A stretch of DNA of 64,000 nt from Planctomycetia bacterium (GTDB lineage: Bacteria; Planctomycetota; Phycisphaerae; UBA1845; UTPLA1): positions 1,116,001 to 1,180,000 of the forward strand of contig JABTTW010000001.1 of NCBI GenBank assembly GCA_015075745.1, given 5' to 3'. Both the position numbers and the translations under genes were made by a program. The notes under the pieces are model-generated. The model was not told the DNA's origin. It saw only the letters and a list, made by a program, of their open reading frames with translations, and did no database searches. This document shows, piece by piece, positions 13,964-23,324 of this stretch. The first letter of the stretch is position 1. Each line of letters opens with the position of its first letter.

Positions 13964-16678
13964 GTGGGGCCGGAAACATGGCGACGCGTGAAGGAAATTT
14001 TCAAGACCGCGCAGGATCAGCCTGATTCGCAGCGTGAGTCGTTCATCGCCCATTCGTGCGGCACGGACGAGACGCTCCTCGCCGAGGTGAATTCGCTCGT
14101 CAAGGCGAATGCGCAGGCCAAGTCTTTTCTCGAAGTGGCCATCGAGTCACCTGCCGAACGGTTACCACCAAACATAGAGCACGATAATTCGTGGATTGAA
14201 AAAACGATCGGGCCCTATCGGCTCAGGCGCGTACTGGGCTTCGGCGGCATGGGTACCGTGTATCACGCCGAACAGGAGAGCCCGCGACGACACGTCGCAC
14301 TCAAACTCGTCCGGACGGGTGACCACGTCGATGAGCAAACGGTCCGACTCTTTCGCCGAGAGGTGCAGGCCCTCGCGATGCTCAACCATCCGAACATCGC
14401 AGCGCTTTACGAGTCCGGCTGCACGCCGGATGGTCAGCACTACTTCGCGATGGAACTTGTCTCCGGCGATTCCCTCACCGCCTATGTCAAGAAGCGACAA
14501 CTGCCGCAGGCCGAGCGTCTTGCCATTTTCGGCCAACTCTGCGACGCGATCGCCTATGCACACCAGCGCGGCATCATCCATCGCGACTTGAAGCCCAGCA
14601 ACGTCTTGATGCAGGAGAATCTCGCCCTCCTGCCGGCGGCGACAACAACTCGTTCCAACGAGGCCGAGGCGCCCAAAGCTATTCCCAAAGTCCTCGACTT
14701 TGGACTCGCGCGCATCACCGAATCGGACGTGTCGTTCAGTACGCTGACCACAGCCGTTGGGAAGATACAGGGCACATTGGCGTACATGAGCCCGGAACAG
14801 GCGAGAGGTCGAAGCGAGGAAATCGACCTTCGGAGCGACATCTACTCGCTAGGTATCATTTTGTATGAGCTGATCACCGATCAATTGCCGTACGACGTCC
14901 GCTCCATCCCGCTCCCTCACGCTGTCCATCGAATTTGCCAGGATGTTCCCCGGCGGCCGAGCACGATCAATCGCTCGCTGCGCGGCGACCTCGAGATCAT
15001 CGTGCTCAAGGCCCTCGAAAAGGAGCCTGCTCGCCGATATCAGAGTGCCGGCGAATTAGCACAGGACATTCGTCATTTTCTGGCCGGAGAGCCAATCGAG
15101 GCGAAGCGAGACAGTACGTGGTATGTGCTCGCCAAACAGGTGCGCCGACACCGACTCGGATTCACCGTGGCCGCGGCGTTTCTGATTCTGCTGGTCGCAT
15201 CCACGGTCGTCGCGTGGACTCTTTACGCCAGGGCCGATCAATCGGCGGTGCTTGCCCGCCAGGAGCAGAGTCGCGCGGAAGCCGTCACGCAGTTTATGAC
15301 AAATGCATTAATCGCACCTGACCCGTCGGTAGACCTTGGACGTGACCTGAGCGTACGCCAGCTACTGGATCTCGCCGCCGCGAAGGTGGACCAATCCTTC
15401 GAAAACCAGCCCGCCGCCGCGGCCGATGTGCACCTGCTGATCGGGCGCACCTACAACCAGGTTGGTGCGATGGAGCAGGCGTGGACGCACGTCAACAAGG
15501 CGCTCTCCATCCTTCGCTCCGTTCATGGAGATCGTCATCCCGCAGTTGCATCAGCGTTATACGAATTGGGCATGCTTGGCATCAATCGGGCCAGGGTAGG
15601 GACGACGCCGTTTGAAGAGGCGCTGAGCATCCAAAGACCCCTCTTGGGTGATGACCATCTGGATGTTGCTCGAACGCTTTATGGATATGGGATTGCACTC
15701 CGTTTTGCAGATCCCGACCGCTCCATGCAATCGGTCGAAGAGGCGCTCACGATTCGACGCCGGCATCTGGGAGAGCAGCACGTCGACGTTGCGGAATCCC
15801 TCGAGTTCCTTTCGATTCTCCATTTGGACAAGGCCGATCTTGACAAGGCACTGAGCCTACAGGGGGATGCGATACGGATTCGCGCCTCATTACTCGGGAA
15901 TGAATCCCCCGCGGTCGCGGCCGGTCTCACAAATCGTGCGGGAATCCTGCGCCGACTAGGCCGAGTAGATGAGGCAGATGCAGACTTTCGGAAAGCGCTG
16001 GCCATCTCGCGGAAGGTATATCCTGAAGCACATCCAAACTTGTGTTCAGTTGTCAACAATCTGGCCGGCTTGTGTTCCTCCATGAATAATCATGACGAAG
16101 CGATTTCGTTATACCAGGAGGCCCTGGCGATTCAGCGGACGGTTTACGGTGAAGATCACCGTGCGACGGCCAATACGAAGAACAACTTGGCTGCCGCGCT
16201 TTTCGCTCGGGGTGAATTCTTAGCTGCCGAGTCGCTGTACCGCGATGTGTCCAGGGTCTTCCGCAGAGAGTACGGTGACAGGCCGGTGACAGGTGTACCG
16301 CTACTGGGCTTGGGCAAATGCCTTCGACGACTCGGCAAGATCGATGAGGCGGAACTGCTGTTGAGAAACGCGATGGCAATTCTCGAGAGGGACACGCAGC
16401 GCGCGGATATATGGCGACTCTCTGAAGCGCATGTGGAGCTCGGCCTCTGCCTGATTGCGAACGAGCAATACGAAAAAGCCGAACCGCTGCTGGTCAGGGG
16501 CTGGGAGCTTTCACAGCGAATTGAGCGCGCAGACAAGAAGTCGGATGCCCCCCTGCTCGCCCTTGTCGAGCTTTACAAGGCTTGGGGCAAGCCGGCATCC
16601 GCCGCCGAGTGGCAGGAAAAACTCCGCGCAAGTGAAATTGGGACTTCGTCAGTCAAGCCGTCTCGCTCGCAGCTTTAG
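13964..16678 (+). CDS. Transmembrane Ser/Thr protein kinase with C-terminal TPR (kinesin-light-chain-like) repeats
   Basis: The GTG start at 13964 has a strong AAGGAGG eight bases upstream. Of 904 residues, about 80-380 are an STPK catalytic domain. It has the glycine loop LGFGGMGTVYHAE, VAIK-type Lys in HVALKLV, catalytic HRDLKPSN (about 206), DFGLAR (about 247) and activation segment GTLAYMSPEQARGRSEE. A single membrane helix (about 398-422, FTVAAAFLILLVASTVVAW) follows. About ten 42-residue TPR units then continue to the end. All catalytic residues are present, so the kinase should be active. The TPR part is probably extracytoplasmic and senses or binds a partner protein. It forms an operon with the ECF sigma factor. 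Confidence 0.93.
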   Translation: MGPETWRRVKEIFKTAQDQPDSQRESFIAHSCGTDETLLAEVNSLVKANAQAKSFLEVAIESPAERLPPNIEHDNSWIEKTIGPYRLRRVLGFGGMGTVYHAEQESPRRHVALKLVRTGDHVDEQTVRLFRREVQALAMLNHPNIAALYESGCTPDGQHYFAMELVSGDSLTAYVKKRQLPQAERLAIFGQLCDAIAYAHQRGIIHRDLKPSNVLMQENLALLPAATTTRSNEAEAPKAIPKVLDFGLARITESDVSFSTLTTAVGKIQGTLAYMSPEQARGRSEEIDLRSDIYSLGIILYELITDQLPYDVRSIPLPHAVHRICQDVPRRPSTINRSLRGDLEIIVLKALEKEPARRYQSAGELAQDIRHFLAGEPIEAKRDSTWYVLAKQVRRHRLGFTVAAAFLILLVASTVVAWTLYARADQSAVLARQEQSRAEAVTQFMTNALIAPDPSVDLGRDLSVRQLLDLAAAKVDQSFENQPAAAADVHLLIGRTYNQVGAMEQAWTHVNKALSILRSVHGDRHPAVASALYELGMLGINRARVGTTPFEEALSIQRPLLGDDHLDVARTLYGYGIALRFADPDRSMQSVEEALTIRRRHLGEQHVDVAESLEFLSILHLDKADLDKALSLQGDAIRIRASLLGNESPAVAAGLTNRAGILRRLGRVDEADADFRKALAISRKVYPEAHPNLCSVVNNLAGLCSSMNNHDEAISLYQEALAIQRTVYGEDHRATANTKNNLAAALFARGEFLAAESLYRDVSRVFRREYGDRPVTGVPLLGLGKCLRRLGKIDEAELLLRNAMAILERDTQRADIWRLSEAHVELGLCLIANEQYEKAEPLLVRGWELSQRIERADKKSDAPLLALVELYKAWGKPASAAEWQEKLRASEIGTSSVKPSRSQL

Positions 16679-17029
16679 GCATTTGTCCCGCTCGGGGCCG
16701 TCATCGATCGAACCAGCTCCTTTCCGGCCGTCAGTTTGAGCAAACATCCCAATCATGAGCCGCATGCACCTTCCCGTTCGGGTAGGCCCAGCCAAAGGCC
16801 GGCCGACCATTTGAGATTATTCGCTGCGGACACCCGATTCAAACCGGCCATATTCCCATAGTGAAGGCGCGACCTGCACTGCTAAAGGCGGGAGTCACTC
16901 GAGTGCATGTCTTGATTCTGCTCGCCGGACTCATCAAAGCAAATCCCGCTCGCCAAAAAGAGACGGCCATGAAACTTGGGTAAATCACAATTGGTCACCG
17001 ACCAAATCTAAGGAATTGGAGGAACGGCA
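16679..17029. other. 351-bp intergenic region, no gene seen
   Basis: No convincing open frame, tRNA or strong hairpin was found between the kinase and the beta-propeller protein gene. Only the Shine-Dalgarno TTGGAGGAAC just before 17030 is clear. The segment presumably holds the promoter of the downstream gene, but no good -35/-10 pair stood out. Confidence 0.5.
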
Positions 17030-19015
17030 ATGAAGAGTTCTTACGCGTTCTTGAAGGTTCGACACCCCATCCTTGTCGTTCTTCTTTGGCAATCCATGGC
17101 CGCCGTGGTGCACTCCCAGGTTATCGACTTTGAATTCTTGCCCGGCGGTGCGCCCACAACGGATAACCAAGTTATCTCGAATGAATACGAGGCCGACTTC
17201 GGCGTAACATTTACGCTACTCGATCGGACGACTGGACTGCCAAACGGTTCGCCAAGAATCGCGAAGGTCGGAGCGCCGCGAACCGCATTCTATGGCTGCG
17301 GGGATGGCAGCGACAATCCTGCCCCCGGGCAAGATGTGGGTTCCTCATTCCTAACGGACGACGGGGAAATCATCGGAGCGGACTCCGACTTGTTGATTTC
17401 CTACACGAGCCCTGTTGAAGCGGCTTCAGGCGTCCTTCTTGATCTAGACTGTACCACGCAGCCGAACCAATGCGAGCAATGGACCATCACTGCTCGTGAT
17501 GCAATGGGCATGACACTGGATACACTCGTGATCTCTGCCTTGCTTGGGGCCAACCCGGGCGACTGCACATCGGGAAGCCCGGTCGGCCCCGGAAATGGAA
17601 AGACGGTTTCATGGCTCTTCAATCTGCCCGGCCAGCAGATTTCGTCCATTCTCATCAAGTATACTGGATCGTCGCCAAACGTCGGCGTCGCATTTGACAA
17701 TCTCTCGCCCTTCATGTTGCCGGGCCCTCCGATGGCAGTGATCTCATCGAACTATCCCGCGATTTGCGAGGGCGAGTCCGCCATGCTCACGGCACAGCCG
17801 ATGGGTGGCCTGCCCCCTTTCACTTACCAATGGCAGCAGGAAGCGACACCCGGAAATTGGACAAACCTCGGGACGGCGTTAACGCAGCCGGTCTCCCCGA
17901 CTGAAACAACGCACTATCGCGTCATAGTAAGCGATGTTCGAGCGCTCTCGGAAATGAGTGCTCCGTTTGAGCTGGTCGTGTCGACTGAGGATGTTTGCAG
18001 CGCCCGGCTTCTGATCACAAGCAATGCAAATAACCGTGTGCTTCGGTATCGTGAGCTGACCGGTGCATTTGTTGATACATTTGTCCCTTCGGGAAGCGGC
18101 TCACTTGCCTCTCCTGGAGATTTGGCATTCGGTCCCGACGGCGCCCTCTACGTAGGTAGCCAGGCCAACAACAGCATCAAACGCTATGACAGCACCACGG
18201 GCGCCTTCTTAAGCACCTTTGTGGCTACCGGCGCCGGCGGACTAAACAATCCCGGCGGCATCATCTTTGGCGGGGATTGCCGACTCTACGTTTCAAGCAC
18301 GTCAACAAACAAGGTGTTGAGGTACGACGCACACACAGGTGAATATCAGGGCGAGTTTGTAACGGCAGGTCTTGGAGGACTCAGCAGCCCCAGGGGTATC
18401 GCATTCGGACCGGATGGCCACATGTATGTCGCCAGCCTCACCAACGACAGAGTCTTAAAGTACCACGGATTGACCGGAGCCTATCTTGGAGACTTTGTGA
18501 CGACTGGAAGCGGTGGAATAAATAACCCTAAAGGATTGGTCTTTGGGCCGGACGGCAACCTCTATGTGGCCGGCGAAGTCTCCGACAATGTCGTCCGATA
18601 CGACGGAATCACCGGCGCCCCGATCGATACCTTCGTTCCCGCCGGTAGCGGAGGACTCAATCAAGCCAATGACCTTGCCTTCGGTCCGGATGGCAACCTT
18701 TACGTCGTAAGCTCGCTGACCCATCAGATCCTTCGATACAACGGGACCACCGGCGCATTCATGAATGTGTTTGCCTCGGGTAACGGCCTGAGCACACCTG
18801 CCTGGCTGGTTTTCCAGCCCAATGTACCTTGTGCGTTCGCCGCAGAAGACACCAACTGTGACGCAGCCGTCGATACGTCAGACATTCCCTCATTTGTCGG
18901 CGCCTTGCTGGGAGTTTCATCCCGATGCTCAATCTGCTGGGCAGATGCCAACGGCGATGGTTGCATCAACGGACTTGACATCAATGATTTTGTCGATTCG
19001 GTTCTCGGAATATAG
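17030..19015 (+). CDS. Secreted NHL/Vgb-type beta-propeller protein with dockerin-like tail
   Basis: The 661-residue protein has a Sec signal (ending AAVVHSQ). Residues about 25-235 form a beta-sandwich of a planctomycete type (IDFEFLPGGAPTTDNQVI). An Ig-like segment (about 240-320, PAICEGESAMLTAQPMGGLP) follows, then six NHL-like blades of about 46 residues (about 325-595). Each blade carries variants of LAFGPDGNLYV and VLRYDGxTGAF. The C-terminal 60 residues are a dockerin-like pair of calcium loops (AEDTNCDAAVDTSDIPSF and ADANGDGCINGLDINDF). It probably works at the cell surface in binding rather than catalysis; no catalytic motif is visible. It is transcribed alone, with a strong GGAGGA Shine-Dalgarno. 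Confidence 0.8.
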   Translation: MKSSYAFLKVRHPILVVLLWQSMAAVVHSQVIDFEFLPGGAPTTDNQVISNEYEADFGVTFTLLDRTTGLPNGSPRIAKVGAPRTAFYGCGDGSDNPAPGQDVGSSFLTDDGEIIGADSDLLISYTSPVEAASGVLLDLDCTTQPNQCEQWTITARDAMGMTLDTLVISALLGANPGDCTSGSPVGPGNGKTVSWLFNLPGQQISSILIKYTGSSPNVGVAFDNLSPFMLPGPPMAVISSNYPAICEGESAMLTAQPMGGLPPFTYQWQQEATPGNWTNLGTALTQPVSPTETTHYRVIVSDVRALSEMSAPFELVVSTEDVCSARLLITSNANNRVLRYRELTGAFVDTFVPSGSGSLASPGDLAFGPDGALYVGSQANNSIKRYDSTTGAFLSTFVATGAGGLNNPGGIIFGGDCRLYVSSTSTNKVLRYDAHTGEYQGEFVTAGLGGLSSPRGIAFGPDGHMYVASLTNDRVLKYHGLTGAYLGDFVTTGSGGINNPKGLVFGPDGNLYVAGEVSDNVVRYDGITGAPIDTFVPAGSGGLNQANDLAFGPDGNLYVVSSLTHQILRYNGTTGAFMNVFASGNGLSTPAWLVFQPNVPCAFAAEDTNCDAAVDTSDIPSFVGALLGVSSRCSICWADANGDGCINGLDINDFVDSVLGI

Positions 19016-19075
19016 GGCGCTATTTGCCGGCGGAGCGCGGCGAAAAAAGGGTGGAGCAATTCACGTTTCTATGTA

Positions 19076-19362
19076 ACCATAGCCGCTGGTGAACCCGGCT
19101 GATGGAAAGCTGGTTTTCTAAAGTCCGTGATTTCTCATGTCCCACGGCTCGTCCAGTTGAGTCGACGTTGCGACCGGCCACGTTCCAACAGTGTTTGAAT
19201 CGAGTGAACCATTGCCATCTTGAGCTGATTGGCCATGCATATCCTCCGACGGCAGAACCCCTGCCGACGGGGATGTAGGTCGAATCTTCACACTCTCAAA
19301 ATGGCCGGTTTTGGGGGCGCCTCCGAGTGGCTGGTTTTGGGCGCCTCATGACACTTGGGAGT
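19076..19362 (-). mobile_element. Internally deleted IS21-family remnant
   Basis: Three short repeats typical of IS21-type ends are present: TGGCCGGTTTTGGGGGCGCC (19302-19321), TGGCTGGTTTTGGGCGCC (19328-19345), and a related AGCTGGTTTTCT at 19108-19119 on the far side. Between them, on the minus strand, lies the start of an istA-like gene. The outer end TGTCATGAGGCG (read on the minus strand from 19353) resembles an IS21 terminus. The element's limits are approximate, and I could not identify a target duplication. Confidence 0.6.
19135..19236 (-). pseudogene. istA-like transposase N-terminal fragment
   Basis: A start codon with GGAGGATATGC ahead opens a 33-codon frame beginning MANQLKMAMVHSIQTLLERG and then RSQRR. 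This matches the usual N-terminus of IS21 transposases in this phylum (helix-turn-helix start). Similarity stops after RSQRR, at about 19162, and a stop codon follows, so the rest of istA and all of istB are deleted. Confidence 0.65.
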
Positions 19363-19692
19363 TGCGCGAGTTAGGACGATCCGTCCTGGCGACGTGCGCG
19401 GCGCGAGCCGTTAACAAAATCACCGCCGCTTTCTGCCTTGGAGGGAATACCTCCCCCGTCCGACCTACGGAAGTCGTCAACTGGGAGTTGGGCATGCTCG
19501 CTGAAAGCTCGCGAGTCGTCAAACGGTCAAAGTCTCGTCCAAACGCCATTCTACGGAGGCCAAGCAATGGCAATTGGCGGCCAACCGGGGGTGGAAATTG
19601 AGGCCCTTCCGATTACGCGAACAAGGGAAAGGTGATGGGTCGCACCACGCGACAAACTGTCTGGGAACTGGCGATTGGTTGCCTAAGAATGG
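19363..19692. other. Intergenic stretch with no supported gene
   Basis: Some open frames of up to 96 codons exist on the plus strand, but their composition is arginine- and serine-rich and resembles no family I know. They are probably chance frames in decayed DNA next to the IS21 remnant. Confidence 0.4.
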
Positions 19693-19696
19693 TGGC

Positions 19697-19723
19697 CGGT
19701 GCGGGTCGAGTTAACCCGCACCG
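19697..19723 (-). terminator. Hairpin downstream of the Asp/Cys-repeat protein gene
   Basis: A 10-bp perfect stem (CGGTGCGGGT and ACCCGCACCG) with a 7-base loop lies 30 bp after the stop codon of the gene at 19753-22299. No T-run follows on the minus strand, so it may stop or stabilise transcript ends rather than act as a classical intrinsic terminator. Confidence 0.5.
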
Positions 19724-19752
19724 ACCAGTTTAATTCAGCGTCATCGTTAAGA

Positions 19753-22299
19753 TCACTGGGGCGCCATCGCGGGCAATCCAAACTCACGCATCTTGTCGAC
19801 CATGCGTTGAAACTGAACCTCACCGCTGTCCGGGCAATCCGGGCCCCAGCATTGCTGAATGGCCCAATCGTAGAACGCCTCCCAGGCGGCCTCTTCAGAC
19901 CACTCGGATTCACCGCTCTCGCTGGAAGCCGCCATCGACTCGCCGCTGCCGCCGCCCATCAGGCTCTCGCCCTCGCATTCATCGGGGATGCCGTTGTTAT
20001 TGGCGTCGTCGCCGATCTGCGCCGCGATGTCGCAACCGTCTGGGATGCCATTGCTATTACAGTCATCACATGCCGGATCGTTTTCGCAGGCCGCGATGTC
20101 ACACTCATCCGGAACCCCGTTGGTGTTGCAGTCGCTGCTGCCAAACGGCGGCGGCAATGACATATCACACTCGTCGGGGTAGCCGTTCGTATTGCAATCC
20201 GGGCTGACCCATTCGTCGCCGTCCGGGTCTGTCGGGTCCATGTCGCAGTCGTCCGGCACACCATTAGTATTGCAGTCCGGCTCGCACTCGTCGGGGTAGC
20301 CGTTCGTATTGCAATCCGGGCTGACCAACGAGTTTCCATCCGGGTCTGCCGGGTCCAGGTCACACACGTCGGCAATGCCGTTCTCGTTGCAGTCCTCGCC
20401 ACACTCGTCGGGGATGCCGTCGGTGTCGCAGTCGTAGCTCGTCGCCTGGACGATGTCCCAGTCGTCGGGCACGTCGTTTTCGTTGCAATCCGGCTCGCAC
20501 TCGTCGGGCACGCCATTGGTATTCACGTCGCTGCTGGTCTGCGCGGCGATGTCCTCATCGTCGGGGATGCCGTTGGTATTGCAGTCTGGGCTTTGCAGCG
20601 TGTAGCTTGTGCAGGGCAGGTCCACGAGCGAGTTGACGAAGCACTGGATATCCAGCCCGTTGAACGCCCCGTCGTTGTTTGCATCGTACCGGCACTGTTC
20701 GAGGATGTCCGAGCAGGTGAAGTCGCCGAACAGCAGGGCGTCGACGAACGGGGCGATATCGTAAAGGTTGACCAGGCAGTCATCGTTGACATCGCCCTTA
20801 AGGCATGGGTCGCAGAGTTCCGGGTCCGTCACGCAGACGCCGCAGGCGGGGACTGACGTGAGCGCATAGTTCGCGGGAAGGAGGGTGTAGTTGACGGTAT
20901 CAGTGCTTGAAGCGTTTACTTGCGACCATGTAGCAACGAGTTGATCTTCGCTTCCGTAAGCGATTGTGTGCCGATGGCTCAACTGTAGAAACCTTCCATT
21001 TCCACTTGTTCCCTGATTGACGCGCAGTTCTCTCCCGCGCGGCGAACCTTGGTTGTCGAAATATTGGGCGTGAATTTCTGATCGTGACTCGACGGTGTTC
21101 TCGGTATTCCAAACAACAACGAATCGCCCTCCATTCGTGTCGGTCGCGAGCGTGAGAGCCACGGCCGGACTCGCGCTGATAGGATTGTTGATTTGGGCAT
21201 CACTGTCTGCATCCACCACGAACATGCCGGGCCGACCTTCGCCCATTGCAGGAATCGGGTCGCGGAGACGTTCGCCGGGATTGGCATTCGTGTCGAACTT
21301 GAAGCGCCGGACGTAAATGTGGAAGTTGGGATCGCTGGTGCAGGCGACGAGTCGGGGACCAGCCCATGCCACCACGATGTCATCGCCGACGAAAGAAACG
21401 GCGGGAGAGACTTGAGAACTGTCAAATTCTGGATTGGAGTCTTCCAGCGATGGATTGTTGACCCATTGATCGGGGTCATTGATGTCAGGACCTGCCAATT
21501 CCTCGAGGAGAATTCCGGTTTGATTGTATATTTGGATGGCGATATTCAGTTCTGAGTCTTCAACTGTAGGAAATTCATCATATGCGAATGCGATTGCAAA
21601 TAATCCGTCCTCCGATCGCGTCGATACGCAGGGCCGCCACTGGTTGACCCTCGCCCCGCAGGTCGTCGCGTCGCAGTTTCTGAGTGTGGCAGTCTGAGCG
21701 CCGTCGATGCCGAAATGAAGCCCGGGATTCTCATCGTTATTCGCCCATGCCGCGGTGGCCTGGTCGATCAAAGCATCCGACGCCCCTGCCGAGGGAAATT
21801 TATCCCCGCCTCCACTGGCTGACGACGGCGGGCTCTCCACAGGTATGATCGATTCGAAATCGTCAAAATCAAACTGGTTCTCGGTCAGAAACAGCTTTAC
21901 CTCGCCGAAAATCGCCCCGTCAACACCGATCCATGCGACGGAATAATGCCCGGTTCGACTGGACGCGATGGACGGCCATTCATGGTGTCCGGGTTCGCTG
22001 AGTACCCCGAGCGAGCCAAGTATCTCCCCGGACTTGCAGAACCGCTGAACGCGGATTTCGCGGTATTGCGGTCGCGCGCGAGCGTACGCAACCACGAATT
22101 CTCCGCTCTCGCGCATGGCCACGCATACGCCGTCGGACAGAATATCAACCTGGGCTTCGATCGGTGTCGCAGGGACAGGGTCGGGGCACTGAGCATTGGT
22201 GTTTGAGGTCACGGGAATGATGAGCGTGATCAGGAGAACGGAAGGGAACAACGACCCTGGAATTCTGGAGCGCGCGGAATCTGCGCAAAGAGTTGACAT
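19753..22299 (-). CDS. Large secreted protein with dockerin-like domain and Asp/Asn-Cys calcium-type repeats
   Basis: The ATG at 22299 (AAGGGAGG ahead) gives 848 residues with a Sec signal (ending TSNTNAQC). The first 530 residues are beta-rich (GHYSVAWIGVDG, FVVVWNTENTVESRSEIHAQY), resembling bacterial repeat-propeller proteins. A dockerin-like segment follows (GDVNDDCLVNLYDIAPFVDA and DANNDGAFNGLDIQCFVNS). About nine copies of a DCNxNGxPDEC unit come next, similar to thrombospondin-type-3 calcium repeats. The tail is Ser/Glu-rich and ends in a short conserved helical cap (EAFYDWAIQQCWGPDCPDSG). It is probably a calcium-stiffened surface protein. There is no enzymatic motif. The DNA of the repeat region is itself repetitive. 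Confidence 0.78.
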   Translation of the reverse strand: MSTLCADSARSRIPGSLFPSVLLITLIIPVTSNTNAQCPDPVPATPIEAQVDILSDGVCVAMRESGEFVVAYARARPQYREIRVQRFCKSGEILGSLGVLSEPGHHEWPSIASSRTGHYSVAWIGVDGAIFGEVKLFLTENQFDFDDFESIIPVESPPSSASGGGDKFPSAGASDALIDQATAAWANNDENPGLHFGIDGAQTATLRNCDATTCGARVNQWRPCVSTRSEDGLFAIAFAYDEFPTVEDSELNIAIQIYNQTGILLEELAGPDINDPDQWVNNPSLEDSNPEFDSSQVSPAVSFVGDDIVVAWAGPRLVACTSDPNFHIYVRRFKFDTNANPGERLRDPIPAMGEGRPGMFVVDADSDAQINNPISASPAVALTLATDTNGGRFVVVWNTENTVESRSEIHAQYFDNQGSPRGRELRVNQGTSGNGRFLQLSHRHTIAYGSEDQLVATWSQVNASSTDTVNYTLLPANYALTSVPACGVCVTDPELCDPCLKGDVNDDCLVNLYDIAPFVDALLFGDFTCSDILEQCRYDANNDGAFNGLDIQCFVNSLVDLPCTSYTLQSPDCNTNGIPDDEDIAAQTSSDVNTNGVPDECEPDCNENDVPDDWDIVQATSYDCDTDGIPDECGEDCNENGIADVCDLDPADPDGNSLVSPDCNTNGYPDECEPDCNTNGVPDDCDMDPTDPDGDEWVSPDCNTNGYPDECDMSLPPPFGSSDCNTNGVPDECDIAACENDPACDDCNSNGIPDGCDIAAQIGDDANNNGIPDECEGESLMGGGSGESMAASSESGESEWSEEAAWEAFYDWAIQQCWGPDCPDSGEVQFQRMVDKMREFGLPAMAPQ

Positions 22300-22409
22300 G
22301 GTTTTCCTCCCTTGCAAAAGTCGAACGTTTTGACTTGGCGCCTACGCCACGTTATGTCGCTTGCGCAGGCCACATATGTGATGCGAAAAGTATCAGCAGG
22401 CTGGAATGT

Positions 22410-23180
22410 CTATCGTGGAGGTACCCTCCTCCCCCCATGCCCCAACAAACGGACCGCAATCGGAACACATATCAAAAGAAGACCCGCTGTTCCGGGTTCC
22501 GGAATCGCAGACAGTTCAAAGGCCATACTGCCAGAAATGGTTTGCCAATTCGGAGTAATGGGATTACTAGAGGCTCGACCGATTAGTGTTCCTAATCCAC
22601 GTTGCCAGCGAAAGTGGCTATCGAGGTCCCCGACTTGCGAGATTTCCAGCCAGTAAAGCACACTTGAATCCAGGCTGAGCGGAAAACTGAGATCGACTTC
22701 AAACCGATACTCAGCTGGAATACCGGGAAGAAGAAGGGTGCGCCCCGTGGCCGTCCGCGAGGGATTCAGAAACGACTCCTCAAATAGGATGTCGGAACTG
22801 TCCGGCAGTCCATCGCCCGGCCGAGCGGAGTAGAGCCGGATACGCATCGCCTCGTCACCGGCAGGCGGATCGTGGGCGTCGGGAGCTTCGTCGAAGTCGC
22901 CGCCGTAGAAACCCCACCAAGTGACATGTCTGATTGTTGCGAATTGACTGAGTTGGATATTGTCTGCAAGAAATTGCCAGAAGGGATCACCTACGCCGTT
23001 AATGAACGACGAGTCGGACGCCTGCCCTCCGCCCAAGTCTGGCGGCTGACTCACGACAATCCCCTCGCGCGGGAGGCCCATCAGGTCCGGGTCGATGTCC
23101 AGCACTGGTCCAGCGAGTGCCATTTGACCGGCTAGGACAGCCGCGGCCACAAACGATACAACACAAGCTCGATTCAACAT
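22410..23180 (-). CDS. Secreted PEP-CTERM protein
   Basis: The start at 23180 (MLNRACVVSFVAAAVLAG) gives a clean signal peptide with cleavage near MALA. The 256-residue protein is a beta-sandwich with no catalytic motif (ATIRHVTWWGFYGGDFDEAP). It ends in a PEP-CTERM sorting signal: IPEPGTAGLLLICVPIAV, then a basic tail. Such proteins are processed by exosortase and attached to or released from the envelope. No exosortase gene is in the window. A longer in-frame start at 23312 lacks a signal peptide and is less likely. Confidence 0.8.
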   Translation of the reverse strand: MLNRACVVSFVAAAVLAGQMALAGPVLDIDPDLMGLPREGIVVSQPPDLGGGQASDSSFINGVGDPFWQFLADNIQLSQFATIRHVTWWGFYGGDFDEAPDAHDPPAGDEAMRIRLYSARPGDGLPDSSDILFEESFLNPSRTATGRTLLLPGIPAEYRFEVDLSFPLSLDSSVLYWLEISQVGDLDSHFRWQRGLGTLIGRASSNPITPNWQTISGSMAFELSAIPEPGTAGLLLICVPIAVRLLGHGGRRVPPR

Positions 23181-23324
23181 GCGTATATCCTCCCCGGTTC
23201 GCTTGCCGCCCGTTGGCAAGACTTCCCCAACAGGATTATACCGCTTGCAACTTGCATACCTTGCGTCCGATAGGCTCGATTTCTCATGGCGGATGTAAAC
23301 CCCACGCCACATGGTCTGAATTGC

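Noticed and set aside
19311..19601. 96-codon plus-strand frame
   Set aside because: Begins inside IS21 terminal repeats and has no recognisable relative or ribosome binding site.
20000..20580. Repetitive DNA resembling a satellite or CRISPR array
   Set aside because: These are in-frame codons of the DCNxNGxPDEC protein repeats.
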